A DNA stretch of 64,000 nt, taken from assembly GCA_019022495.1 (NCBI GenBank), contig JAFEKR010000026.1, forward strand, positions 248,001 to 312,000, read 5' to 3'. Position numbers and translations under genes: made by a program. Shown piece by piece: positions 11,606 through 23,246 of this stretch (position 1 is its first letter; every line of letters starts with the position of its first letter). The stretch comes from Epichloe hybrida. Its lineage: Eukaryota; Ascomycota; Sordariomycetes; Hypocreales; Clavicipitaceae. A model generated the notes under the pieces. The model worked only from the letters and a program-made list of their open reading frames with translations, searched no databases and was not told where the DNA came from.

Positions 11606-14319
11606 ATGGCCACCCACTCCACGGCCAGCGTTGGCCACGACGGCCGCCACGATGACCTTGGCCCGACTCCGTTGCCCTATCGCCCTCAGCCAGCCTCCCC
11701 TACATTGACGAACCCTGATATGATCCTACCAGATTACGATGAATCCGAACCTTTCGAAGATCGGTCCCATTTGCCCTTGCCCATGTGGAACAACACTCAG
11801 CCTTCCGACGCCTTCCACGATTTTTCATCGGCCGGATACATGTCTGGGCCTCTTTCTCCAAATACACCCATAATTTACGGGAACGGCACGATGCTCTCCG
11901 ATATTGGCGAGGTTACCGAGGTTGAGAGTACCGTGGGCTGTCAACCGAGCCGTAACTCGTCTCGAACGTCTGACACAGGTCTTAGCACAGGAGGCAGTGG
12001 TACGCCTTTGCGATCTTCACCGACCATGGGCAAGAAAACTCTCAAAAAACGACCACGCATCACGAAGCACGAACGGCGGCTATCCATCGAATCCACGAGT
12101 ACGATCCAGACCATCGAAGTCCCCGATGGAACATTTGGCGATCTTGACGACTCAGTCAGTGTAGACGATAGCAGTTTTCAAGGCGACGATGAAGAGAGCC
12201 TTGCGAGTGACTTCGTGGATGAGCAATCCGTTCAAATCCGCGATGCTACAGTTCTGCCCTCTGATCAGACGCTGAATAATGATAGTCTATCCACCGAATC
12301 CATCAGTGAGCGAGCCGAACAGATTCTCGCCAACGCCAAGCGCCGCCTCACGGTAGGTAAACCTGCACATGTGATACTTGATACTGGTTTTCGCCGCGAA
12401 TTGCATGACTAACTCGCTGGTAGGCCATGGAGGGAAACTTGAACAGAGCCCGAACATTTAGCTATTCTTCTGTATCTGATGGCTCAACACCGTCCCCCGG
12501 TGGCGCTCGCTCCAATGGGCTGTCCAATGGGAGGATACAGTCCATCACCCCAAGTCATTCGAGGAATGTGAGCGACAACGGCCTGCCGGGTGCCGCTCGA
12601 ACAAATATGCTTCCTCAGCGATCGGCCAGTGCCCTCGGCGCTGCTGGCGGCTACCGTCAACAATTGACATTGTCCAGGAGCGCCGATGCTTTGGGCGCTA
12701 AGAGTAGCCTTGGATCTCTGCGATCACCCCTGTATACCATCGACTCGGCCTTGGAGCCCCTTCATGAAAACGAAGATGCAGAAGACGAGGTCCAAAGCCG
12801 TTCGGGTAGCCGACTGCGGAGCCTTGCGAGTCCTACTTTTGGGTCATATGGAGATGCTGGGTTGACGCGGTCTGCTTCGGTTGCTCAGATGCGCGACCTG
12901 CAAGACCAGATGCAAGGTCTGAAGGGCAAAATTTCGAGTCTGAGAGACCAAGCAAAACAAGACAGCATGAAGAGGCGCAGTTTGCAGAGCTTGAGGGCGT
13001 TGAGCCCATTCACCAATGCTCCACATGATCCGCGATCAACTAGCCTGAAACCTACTGCTTCTCCTGAACCCGGGAGCACTGCTCCTAGTCAGCCACTCAA
13101 TGGGACGAAGACGAGTCTAGAGAATGAAAAAACCGAGGTGCAGGGAGAAAGTTGGCAACAAGCAACTGCTGGAAATGAAAAACAAGCAGGATCGATCGCA
13201 GCCCGATTCCACGAGTCTGGTGATTCGCAACTACCTGAACTGGGGGAGGAGTCGCATTATTTGAACGGCGAACACCAAGAGGAACAGCGACAATTCCACG
13301 GGGAGAAGCTGGATGTCGAGGAAGTGACCTCAACGGTGCATACCGACGACAAAGAGGGCGAAGTTGGCCCGGAAGACAACATTAGTGAAAGTGGAGAGTC
13401 GCTCTACCATGATACCCACCAGGAACCGGTCGACATATCTCACGAGGACCGTGAAGACGCTTTCGATTACGAGCATTTCTTCCTACATTCAGCAATGGGC
13501 ACGATGAGCCGGCAAGGAATGAGAAGGAGCAACAGCTTTGGCAGCGAGGGCTCGGAAGATTCTGTTGAAACTACGCGCGGCCCGGCCACGACTTTTGCTC
13601 GACGTCCAAGCATCGACACTATGACCTCAATCGATAGTTTTGCAACAGCTCGAGAGAGGGCGGATTCCCGCAGCTCAACAGTTCAATCGTATCGGATGGA
13701 CGATGTCTTCACCACCACCCCAACAGCTCAGTATGACTCCTCCTCCTCCTCCTCCTCCTCGACGACAACCAGGCGCTCGACAGTAGGAGGGATTAGCCAG
13801 CGAAGTGGCAGTGGCAACGGCAGCGGCAGCGACTCAACAGGATGTTATCAGAAGCATGCCCGTCACGACAAAGTTGTACACCGACCTGTCAACTCCAGTA
13901 CCCACACCACACTTCACAGGCCATCAGTCTCCTCGTTTGAATCGACAGGCACCAACAGAAGCTTTCCTCTTGTTAACAAGGCACGCCTGAGTGGAGACGC
14001 TTTGACGCCAAGCGGTTCACCGCCCGGTTCACCGGAGTATCAGCTCAAGCAAGTTGCTGAATCTTTGATGAACGAGACTGCCAGCATCTGCGACAAAGAT
14101 AGTGCAGGTAGTGGACCCAACTCACCGGCCATACAAACATTGTCCCGGGAAGACCAATTGCTTGTTGAGCAGGTCGTGGCTAGTTTGGGACGATGTGTTT
14201 TGGGGCTCAGTGAAGCGACACGTCAGGGAGCAGGGAACCACGACCACTACAGGCGAAGAATTGAGGCAGCCAGGAAGCTTCTTGAGAACGTCTCTGAACG
14301 AGCATCTTCCAACTCATAA
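11606..14319 (+). CDS. Conserved fungal coiled-coil protein of unknown function
   Basis: Two exons, 11606-12352 and 12424-14319, give 880 residues. The phase-0 intron has GTAGGT at 12353 and acceptor GGTAG ending at 12423. The protein is mostly hydrophilic, Ser-rich and probably disordered. It has acidic stretches near residues 190-215, a basic KKTLKKRPRITKHERR patch (~residues 145-160) that could be a nuclear signal, and one clear heptad-like coiled coil at ~400-440 (MRDLQDQMQGLKGKISSLRDQ followed by KRRSLQSLRALSPF). That block looks like the conserved core shared among Pezizomycotina. Near residue 690 a poly-Ser tract is encoded by repeated TCC. The C-terminal ~60 residues form another probable helix (EDQLLVEQVVASLGRCVLGL, YRRRIEAARKLLENV). 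I do not recognise a characterised homologue and assign no function. Confidence 0.7.
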
Positions 14320-14789
14320 TCCATAATACGTCTCAACGAAGCTGATGAAGTGCATTTCTAATTTTAATGGAGTCGGAGTGTACGGATACCAATCTGGATG
14401 CCACTAGAATATACGGTGGGCGGGCGGGCAGCTTGATTTCCGTTTGTGCGAGAGATCCTTTGCAATTTCGTTTTTCCTTTGGCAAGACTTGCCTACATCT
14501 TTTGATACCCTTCTTGTATTTGTGGGCAACAGGGGCCCCAACAGGGACCGGATCATTCGAGATAGAAAAGAATAGACCGGTGACAATCATATCATTGTAA
14601 TGACGTATGACGTGGTAATACAGACGTACTCCGGCAGCTGGGGTTGTGGACACGTTTTCGAAACGCAAGTCCAGGAGAGTCCAGGTGCGCGCGCGATATG
14701 CAAGTGGGCTACCCAGCTTTATGTTTGTAGGCTCCTGTTTTACTCGACGTGGGCCGCTTCGTCATCATTTCTCTCTGCTTGATTTGACG

Positions 14790-14822
<33 letters not shown>

Positions 14823-15129
14823 ATTTAAGCGAAGCACGCAGTGTTGACTTGTCTCTCTGCCCATGCTCAAAAGAAGCCCACTTATTATTTTTCCTCACCG
14901 CGAACCAGGAGCCAACCAGGAGCCAACCAGGATACCACCCCCCCCTGGGTTTTTGCTTATCGATTCCAAGTCGCGTTATCACAAGACTCAAGGCAGGAGA
15001 GACAAGACAAGGTCTGATAAAGATACCACAACCACACCGTCACCTATTCCTCGCTACAGTTATCCCATATCGCGACATTACGAACGGGGCGCCGCGTCAT
15101 AATCAGTCGACAAGTTATCCCGAGAACAA
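14320..15129. other. Intergenic region with a 30-bp T homopolymer
   Basis: No gene seen. A run of about 30 T lies at 14791-14820. A direct duplication of GGAGCCAACCA occurs near 14908-14930. The right side is the leader of the APQ12-like gene. Confidence 0.5.
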
Positions 15130-15651
15130 ATGGCCGCATCATTAACGTCCCGCCTCCTCACGGAGCTGCTGCCGCCGGACCTCGCCGCCTCAGTTCGCCA
15201 GCACCTCCTCAACCCGCGAGCGCCTCTGCAAATATACAGACAAGAAGCTTGGTCGCGGGCCCAAAGGGCGCTGGCGTCCCTGCAGCCGTACATCCAGCCG
15301 GTCTTGGACGAGATGATGAGCTTGATCGTCGACAACCAAGGCGTGACGGGGGCGGTGGTGCTCCTGACGGTCATGGTGGTGGCGGTGGTGGTGATGAACT
15401 GGATCCGAAGACTGATCATGTGGTGGACGCGTCTGGTGATGCGGGCCATGTTCTGGGCGGGCATGGTGCTCGCCCTCGCGTGGGTTTGGAACAGGGGCGT
15501 CATGGAGAGCGTGCGAGATGGCGTCGTCTTCGTCAGCAAGGCCGTGGGGTATCTGGCGGTGCTGAAGGACTTTTGGATGCACGAGTATGAGAGGTACGAG
15601 GCGAATGAAAGTAGGGGACGTGGCACCAGAGGGAGGAGCTCGGGGAGGTGA
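15130..15651 (+). CDS. APQ12-like nuclear pore assembly / nuclear envelope membrane protein
   Basis: A single-exon gene of 173 residues. Apq12 of yeast is an ER/nuclear envelope membrane protein needed for pore biogenesis and lipid homeostasis. Here the middle holds two hydrophobic segments, residues ~71-91 (GVTGAVVLLTVMVVAVVVMN) and ~103-121 (VMRAMFWAGMVLALAWVW), separated by a short basic linker WIRRLIMWWTR. This hairpin with basic aromatic linker is the recognisable core of the family. The N-terminus carries an amphipathic region and the tail ends in RGRGTRGRSSGR. The length fits filamentous-fungal members. The gene is convergent with GPN3, with 448 bases between stops. Family membership rests on topology and short motifs only. 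Confidence 0.72.
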   Translation: MAASLTSRLLTELLPPDLAASVRQHLLNPRAPLQIYRQEAWSRAQRALASLQPYIQPVLDEMMSLIVDNQGVTGAVVLLTVMVVAVVVMNWIRRLIMWWTRLVMRAMFWAGMVLALAWVWNRGVMESVRDGVVFVSKAVGYLAVLKDFWMHEYERYEANESRGRGTRGRSSGR

Positions 15652-16099
15652 AGAGTTTTCTTTAATTCGTACGTGCGAGGGGAGGGAGAAGGGGAAAAAA
15701 AAAAAAAAGAGATGGATGGAGGTGGTTTTGATTTGACGGAGGGATCATCTCGGGGTGTTGGCTATGATACCGATGAGACGATGGATCTGCAAGTTGTGGA
15801 CTTGCTTGTACATGATGCGCTGGAGGGACGGGTTGCCGGACGGGAATAGCATCTGGACACGGTACATGTATGGCGTATCTTGAGATTCTTTTTTTTTTTA
15901 ACTGGGTCAAGTTTCTACGCTTTGTTTTGTTTCTTGTATTTTTTGGTAAATGAACCCTTGAGACATGATTATTGTCTTCCGCAACGCCGCGCTATGCTAT
16001 AGATTTGGTGGTGTGCATGAGAAAAAGGGAGGTCTTTAAAAAAAAAAAAGATGTGAAGGGGCAACGCAGAAGACAAGATTGAAAAAGCGAGCGTAAGAA
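15652..16099. other. Convergent 3' region between APQ12-like and GPN3 genes
   Basis: No ORF is supported. A- and T-rich runs occur at ~15697-15709, ~15891-15899 and ~16039-16050, as common in 3' UTRs. Both transcripts should end here. Confidence 0.5.
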
Positions 16100-17111
16100 T
16101 CACTCGTCATCATCGTCCACCTCTTCCTCATCGCGCGGCTCCTTTGGATCCTGCGCCTCGTGAAACTGGATGCAATCGTCAATGTGGCTGAGGATAGACC
16201 CGACGCTGTCCTCATTCGTCACATCCAGCTTGAGATAGTTGACCATGCTGAAGCTCTCAATCAGTCCGGCCACGGCTCGGTTCAACTTCCGGAAACTAGA
16301 TCCCTTCATGATCTGCTGCTTTTCATCAGGCGGGCGCGAGTCGTCATCGTCGTGGTCGGCGGCGGCGTCAGGACCTTCCGTCACGCGCCTGGCGCGCTCG
16401 ATGGGGTCGTCGTCGAGAAGGCCGACGTCGGGAGTGAGAAAGCGCTTCAGGTCCTTCTTCCTGACCTGGTCCTTGACGAGGTCCATCTTGGAAAGGACGT
16501 TGATGTGCGGCACCTCGAGCATGAGCATGGCGCTCATGGCGCTAAGCGTCCCGGCGAAGAACTTGGCGCGGTCGACGACAAAGGTGGCTTCGAGGAGGTA
16601 CACGGCAGCCATGCGGATGTCGAGCGAGCCCGGCTGGCAGAGGTACTTGACCAGGGCGGGGAGGATGGGGATGTGCGTGTAGAGCTCGATCTGGCCGGGC
16701 ATGTCGATGATGATGAGGTAGTCCTCGGTGAGGTTGTCCAGGGCCTCGGTGAGCCAGTCGAGGTTCTCCATGAGGAACTCGAAGCAGTAGATCAGGCCGC
16801 CGTTGGGGCCGAGGCCGACCTCCTCCATGGCGTCATTGAGCGAGATGAGCTCCTTGATGTCGAGGTCGGGCGTGTGCTCGAACGTCTCGGCCGCGGGGTC
16901 GAGGTTGACGTAGAAGGCGGATCGACGGTTGAGCTGTAGATGGGTGATGAGGGCGGCGCAGAATGTTGACTGGGGGGGCAGGGCGTTGTCATCTCGTGTT
17001 AGATTACATTATATCGATATCTTGGTCTTTGTTCATCCGGGGGGGTTGTGCCTCGTCTCTTACCTTGCCTGCCCCCGCGGGGCCCATGATCATGGCACCG
17101 AACTTGCTCAT
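16100..17111 (-). CDS. GPN3: GPN-loop GTPase 3 (RNA polymerase II assembly/nuclear import)
   Basis: Two exons, 17111-17064 and 16969-16100, encode 305 residues. The first exon is only 16 codons (MSKFGAMIMGPAGAGK) and ends inside the Walker A motif; the next exon supplies the Ser-Thr. The donor is GTAAGA at 17063, the acceptor CCCCAG ends at 16970. GPN3 with GPN1 helps assemble and import RNA polymerase II. Diagnostic residues: P-loop GPAGAGK-ST (10-18), the GPN tripeptide in MEEVGLGPNGG (70-72), DMPGQIELYTH (switch II), and SKMDL as the guanine-specificity motif. The tail is acidic (EEEVDDDDE), as in other GPN proteins. The MSKFGAM.MGPAG start matches GPN3 rather than GPN2. The gene is divergent from SAM synthetase. 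Confidence 0.92.
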
Positions 17112-18105
17112 GTTGAGTGGCTCGCACGCGATGGTGAGCTTGTGGTTACGGGAATGGCAACGGGGTCTCGATCATGTGGCGAGTGAGCAGTCCGGGTGGG
17201 AGAGTTGGGGATATCGAAGTGGGTTGTGAGGTTTGGTTTTTTTTTTTTTTTTCCTATTTTCTTTTCCATACACTGGAGCTACAGACAGGTGCGCCCACCG
17301 TTGTCGAGATTGACGTCGGTGTTGACTGGTCAGACCGGGCTTTTAGACTCCGTCCGTGCCGAATGGCTTAGCACTCTGGTGGTGTCTCAAAGTATCCTGG
17401 GGTAAAAAAGTAAGAACTACTCCTACTCCGTACGGGGGGAAACCCTCATTGCGTGGGAATTGTCCAGTCGACACGTTTTTCGTCTGGGTTCAGACTGGGT
17501 CTGGGATGGCGCAATCTTGGTCGGGAACGTGACCGGTCGCTGAGCTCTGTTAGGCCCGCATTGGGAGGTACCTGCATCGAAGTGGAACAGCACACTATGC
17601 CTATTGTAGTGTCCTGCACCGAGCTAGCATCCTCTTTGTTGAGCCGACACCATCCCTCCATTTTTTTTTCCACAGGGCAGCCCCTCCAACCACCATTCGG
17701 CTTCCCGGTGGCCGCAAAGTCCCCCTCCAAAAAATATCGGCATAAAACCTCTCCGCCTTTCTCTCTCCGTCCGTCCTCCTCGTCTTGCATCCACTTCCAC
17801 CCCCTCATCTACTCCCTCTCCATGTTGAGTATTCCCTCGTAGAGGCATGTGCGACTTCCTCAATCGTTCTTGGTCTCCCGAGCAAATGCGTCTTATCCAA
17901 TCACCAGACCATAGCTAACTTTATCTTGAGGACAGCCCGCTCTATTTTTTCGGCCTGCCTCGAAGCCTCACAGAACCTTTCGCCCCGGTCAACTGTTGAA
18001 TTTGTTCCTGTTGAACATTTTCACAGGGTCGTATATCTCAACAATTCCAACACTTCTCACCCTTGCACCCTCCCTTCTCCTCCTCACACGTACACACATC
18101 ACAAA
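17112..18105. other. Divergent promoter region between GPN3 and SAM synthetase
   Basis: 994 bases without a supportable gene. TACTCCGTA occurs at 17424-17432. From ~17640 to 18105 the plus strand is strongly CT-rich, a hallmark of promoters and leaders of highly expressed fungal genes, consistent with SAM synthetase. An apparent long ORF (17785-18234) is read-through of this leader into the first exon and intron. Confidence 0.6.
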
Positions 18106-19462
18106 ATGCCTGGCGTAAACGGCACCAACGGAGCTGCCCCTCAGGGCACCTTCCTCTTCACTGTAAGAAAAAAAAAACCCCAACACTGGAAACCCACCGG
18201 CAGGATGATTGCAATATTGCCATCTCGGAAATGATGGTTCAATCGCTAACTCCCCCTCATAGTCCGAGTCTGTCGGTGAGGGTCACCCCGACAAGATCGC
18301 CGATCAGGTCTCCGATGCTATCCTCGATGCCTGCTTGGCTGAGGATCCTCTCTCCAAGGTTGCTTGCGAGACCGCCTGCAAGACCGGTATGGTCATGGTT
18401 TTTGGTGAAATCACCACCAAGGCCAAGCTCGACTACCAGAAGATTGTCCGTGACGCTGTCAAGGACATTGGTTACGATGATTCTTCCAAGGGTTTCGACT
18501 ACAAGACCCTCAACTTGCTCGTCGCCATTGAACAGCAGTCTCCCGACATTGCCCAGGGTCTGCACTACGATGAGGCCCTTGAGCGCCTCGGTGCTGGTGA
18601 CCAGGGTATCATGTTCGGTTATGCTACAGACGAGACCCCCGAGCTTTTCCCCCTCACTCTCCAGCTCGCCCACAAGCTGAACGCTGCCATGTCTGCTGCC
18701 CGTCGCGATGGCTCCCTTCCCTGGCTCCGACCCGACACCAAGACCCAGGTCACTGTTGAGTACAAGCACGACAACGGCGCTGTTGTCCCCATCCGTGTCC
18801 ACACGGTTGTCGTCTCTGCCCAGCACTCTGGTGACATCACCACCGAGCAGCTGCGCAAGGAGATTCTTGAGAAGATCATCAAGGCCACCATCCCCGCCAA
18901 GTACCTGGACGACAACACCATCTACCACGTAAGTACTGACGATTGCATCCGAGTATGAGACGGGCCAACGTGTGGGACGTAACTAATCCGAGCTTTGCAG
19001 ATCCAACCCTCTGGCCTCTTCATCATCGGTGGTCCCCAGGGTGACGCTGGTTTGACCGGCCGTAAGATCATTGTCGACACCTACGGTGGCTGGGGTGCTC
19101 ACGGTGGTGGTGCATTCTCCGGCAAGGACTTCTCCAAGGTCGATCGTTCCGCCGCCTATGTCGGTCGGTGGATCGCCAAGTCTCTCGTTAACGCTGGCCT
19201 CGCCCGTCGTGCTCTCGTTCAGCTGTCGTACGCCATTGGTGTTGCCGAGCCTCTGTCAATCCACGTTGACACCTATGGCACCTCTACCAAGAACTCGGAC
19301 GAGCTGGTGGAGATAATCCGCCACAACTTTGATCTCCGGCCCGGTGTCATTGTCCGCGAGCTCAGCCTGGACCGTCCCATCTACCTGCAGACTGCCAAGA
19401 ACGGTCACTTTGGTACCAACCAGTCTTTTACCTGGGAGCAGCCCAAGCTGCTCAAGCTTTAA
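18106..19462 (+). CDS. S-adenosylmethionine synthetase
   Basis: Three exons, 18106-18162, 18263-18928 and 19001-19462, give 394 residues, the family's normal size. All introns are phase 0: GTAAGA with acceptor CATAG, and GTAAGT with branch CTAAT and acceptor GCAG. The enzyme makes SAM from methionine and ATP in the cytosol. The sequence shows [19 protein letters not shown] (methionine/ATP site), [12 protein letters not shown] (signature 1), GGGAFSGKD (signature 2, P-loop-like) and the [21 protein letters not shown] block. The first 19 residues are a typical variable N-terminus. The codon usage is strongly C-ending, suggesting high expression. With the Mtd1-like gene 9 kb away this is the methyl/one-carbon theme of the window, but there is no sign of co-regulation. 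Confidence 0.97.
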
Positions 19463-21627
19463 ACTGCACGATATTCTTTCCTGCAAGGTCAGAACGAACT
19501 CGTGGAGAGACTTCAACAAACTCTCCATCTATCAAAGCATACAAATGTTTACGATGTGTTTAATTTATGGCATTTTCATGCACACTTAGGCGGCGTACGG
19601 TTCTCAACGAAACCATGTATATCTCCCCACACAGGCGTGGTGGGGGGGCACTGGCGGTTTCTGGCATAATATTTTCTCAAAATCTTTCTCCAATTTCCTC
19701 ATCCGACATTCTTTATTTCTTTTGTCGTTGTGAAGGGAAGAGAAAAAAAAATCGCTCTTAGAATGTTTCTATGATACTGGGAATGGAGCGGCGGCGTCTT
19801 TCAACAAAGACACTATTTGGACAAAGCTGCATTTGTGAGGCGAAAGCAAATGGTCCAGCAGAGACTTGCATTATGATACCCCTACTTCAAGGGCAAAACA
19901 CTTTTGAGAAGCTTGCTCACCGGCGTTTGGGGGACAGAAGAAGAACTTCAACACCTTTTTACATTCCCCGTGTTTCTCTGGCCGAGCTTGTGCAAGTCAG
20001 TCAGTTGGGACGGGCAGCAGTGGAGAGCAGTCGACAAGTTGCCCTGCCTGCCATGGTCCATCAAGGAGAGAAGGAGGAAGAGAAGAAGGGGGTTGCGAGA
20101 AGAAGACGAAATGTTTTTCTTGCAGGCGGCTGTTGATAGATGAGAGCAGCTAGAGACCAAAGAAACACCAGAAGAGGGAATTCACAATTTCTCGCACCCA
20201 CTCAATGCGATTTCCACGCAAGTTCAAGTCGTACTGTTGATTGCAAGGCGCACTCGTGAAGACGAATGATGGATCATACACAGCTTCAGTAACTGGCAGA
20301 ATGACGAGTGCGCTTATTGCTGCTACATGTGGGACATGAGGCCGAGAGGGAAGGACACCAACCCATTCCTGAAATGCTCAACCGCGTTGTACATGTAATA
20401 CACATACATGAGAAGCAAGGAGACGACCAACATGTTTCTTTGCAGAGTTTTCGTGGATCACACCCTCTGAGAGCGTTCACTCCAGCTTCATGGTCAAATC
20501 GAGATTACCACAACATGATGAATGGCATACGATTTTTTTTTTCATTTTTTCCCCCCAAATCGCCAAGCGGATTCCCCAACAAATCCATGAGGGCGCACAG
20601 CCTGTTCCATTACTGCCTTTGACCCCGGCGAGACAATAGACCCGGCAACACAATGTAGCGTCTTGGGTTTTTTAATAATCAGCATGCGCAAAGATGCTCC
20701 TCCGTCTTGCTGTATGTATTCCTGGGCTGAAAAGGCCCGCTCGCGCGGTCTCTGCGGCGGGGGGCGGTCCTCGGTGAAGAGGGCAGGTCAAGTCGTCTTG
20801 GTGTCAGGAAGAACGGTTTGCTGCATGGGAGCCCGTGAGGCCCATGATGTGGATGTCGCCGGGGGGACAATAGCACAGGGCGAGTTGTGGGATTTTTTTT
20901 TTATCGTTCCCACTTTTGATCGGTGATGGGGGTTTTTCATGCCATGGCATGCCGTTGTCGCGAAATGTTTCTCTGCCGAGTTGCGCACGGGTGCACGAGT
21001 TTGGCTATTCGAGGCGGAATGACTCGTTGGCCGGTGGGTGGGTAGATGCCGAATGAACATGATTGTGAATTTTTTTTTTTTTAAACACACGCCTACGTCT
21101 CTGGGTTGTCTGTGCGCTGTGCACAATGAGAAGGATCAAGAGGTGGACTCGTGACAATGTAGTTTACTACTTTGATTTAAAAAATAAATGAAATTGAGAA
21201 TGAGATTGAGGATGAGCCGACGCAGAAGATGGAGAAGAAGAAGCTTTGTTGTCGGGGCCAGCAGGGGGACAAATCGAAGCATCGTCTCATCCCTCCCAAT
21301 CAACATTTGGCAGGGCTGAAATATGCAAGCCTCCATCACCTGTCACCTGATGAGGATCCAACTGTATTGATGTTCTGGTATCAACCAACTTGGTCTTGAT
21401 GGCAAACGACTTCTTGGACACGTTTTGCTTCCTTCAATGCCCGTGAAGGCCAAGAAGCTTCGACGCTGGTGGGATGGAGCAACCATCTTCTGCTCACTCA
21501 CGTCGACCCGTGGGATCTGACCATGGCCACTTCTGATTTCACAGAGCTAAGCATCACAACTCGTGTTGCTTACTGTATTACATCTCTGCCACGCGACGGA
21601 ATCTTGCAAGGGGCGCAGATAGGCACT
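19463..21627. other. 2.2-kb intergenic region, no gene seen
   Basis: Convergent space between SAM synthetase (+) and the first SRPK-like kinase (-). None of the ORFs shows a domain or a plausible splice structure. Homopolymer T runs at ~20530-20540, ~20891-20900 and ~21070-21081 are noted. Confidence 0.5.
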
Positions 21628-23246
21628 TCAGGTATTCTTCTTGCCTCGCAACCAAGGATGAAAGTAGCCCTGCAGAGTCGCGAGTCGTTCTTCGGGAAGC
21701 CATGAAAGAAAGCACTGGACGAAGTTGAGGAACATTTCCTTGTCCTCTCCCGCTAGAGCATTGATGAGAGACTCCAGTTCCGTCTTGGGAGGTAGAGGAA
21801 CAACCCCTTTCCATTGGCCTACCAAAAAAAAAAAAAAAACCTTTATCAGCGCTAGCCAGACGGGCAGATGAGGCAAATCACAGGCGAAATTTCCCGTAAT
21901 ATCCTTCTATTCTAGCACTTACCGTCTTTTGTCCAGTATATGCCCGTTTTCTCACTCCTCTTTAGAAACTCGGGCGGTGGTGGACCAAGGAGGGCTGTCA
22001 TAGCCGCGAGATGGTGAGCGTCGTTCAGCTCTTCAGACTCATGGTCATAGATGCGAAATATGCTCTTTCCTTCGAGAAGATCCCAGGCCTAGAACGATAC
22101 TAGTTAGAAAAAAGATGATGGTAGGAAGACTTCCCTTGAGGATGAACAGCAGGAAAATTGTCATACTAAAAGCCCTACGGCCCAGGTATCTACGGCACAT
22201 CCCCATGGCATGTCGAGAATAACCTCGGGTGCCCGATACGGCACTGGCATGGCGTTGCCGCGCTGCTCATTGCAGATTCGAGCCTGCCCGAAATCGCAAA
22301 TTGTGAGGGGCCCAGCACCTCCCAACATATACCGAGAGACGTAAATGACGGTGTCGCCGATCTGCTTCCGAGCCGATGGCTTCTGGACCTCGTTTTCCTC
22401 CACCGTAGACAGAATAGAGTCATCCGTAATGCCAATGAGCAGGTTGTCCGAGTGAAGGTCTTGTAGTTTCTTAGTCAATTTCGTGAATCCGGTGTCTGTT
22501 TGGGTGGGGGGAGCGATCAGCAGATATGACATGCTCACATGCTTACCTGTGTGGATTACGCCCGCCTCGTGGAGAAAGTTCAGCCCGAGCAGCACTTGAC
22601 TGAGAGCTACAGTGACCAGATCTTTCTGAAAGACATGCCCTTTCTGCATTTCCTGTAGAGTTCTTAAACTCATACCCAAGGGTTTCATGACGAAAACGTC
22701 GTGTTCGCCATTAGGACCTCGTAACTTGAATGAGTTTTCTAGTTGCCGGACATGGTCCCGGCCAGGGTGCTCTTCATTGCCACTAGCCAAGTGCCGGTAA
22801 ACCTCGAGCTCTTGATTATGTTTCAACGTATTTACATGCACTTTGAGTACCCAGTACTTGTTCTCTCTATAGGTAGAGTATCAGCAAATACGGCTGAAAT
22901 GCAGGGGACGCTAGGTTTACCTCAGATCGCGGGATAGCCACACTGTCGAGCCTGTACCGTAGCCGAGCTTCGCAACTACCTGGTATCGGCTCTGGAGGAC
23001 ATGACCAATTCTCATGGGATAGTAGTCTTCCCGCTTGTAGAAGGGCAGGCGTTCTTCCTCGACTTGTTGAGATGGCTCAATCACCTCGAATCCATGAGAC
23101 GGAAATTGGCGTGGCGGGGCAGGCACCGCCAGGCTGGACATGTTCGGCGAGGGATTCCTGTCCATTCGCGACATTGGGCCTGATGGGTAGTGAAAAAGTC
23201 GCGATCGCAGGATTAGAAATGGACGAGAGAGGTGTCTCGCGAACAT
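21628..23246 (-). CDS. SRPK-like serine/threonine protein kinase, copy 1
   Basis: Five exons, 23246-22921, 22866-22547, 22459-22167, 22088-21923 and 21818-21628, encode 431 residues. This is the divergent, lineage-expanded SR-protein-kinase-like family of filamentous fungi. Kinase elements: glycine loop [15 protein letters not shown], Lys117 in YWVLKV, catalytic loop HTDLHSDN (Asp216), ICDFGQAR (DFG 271-273), and [10 protein letters not shown] (APE 292-294). All catalytic residues are present, so it should be active. The N-terminus [21 protein letters not shown] is basic and hydrophobic and could target mitochondria; a downstream Met (MSRMDRN) is an alternative start. The DLHSDN acceptor chosen for exon 3 is AAG with TGACTAAG upstream; a CAG 36 nt earlier would insert 12 residues into the catalytic loop. 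Function and substrate are unknown. Confidence 0.85.

Noticed and set aside
16160..16939. 259-residue plus-strand ORF opposite GPN3
   Set aside because: Antisense shadow of a GC-rich gene; translation is repetitive Val/Glu/Asp with no domain, while the minus strand is clearly GPN3.
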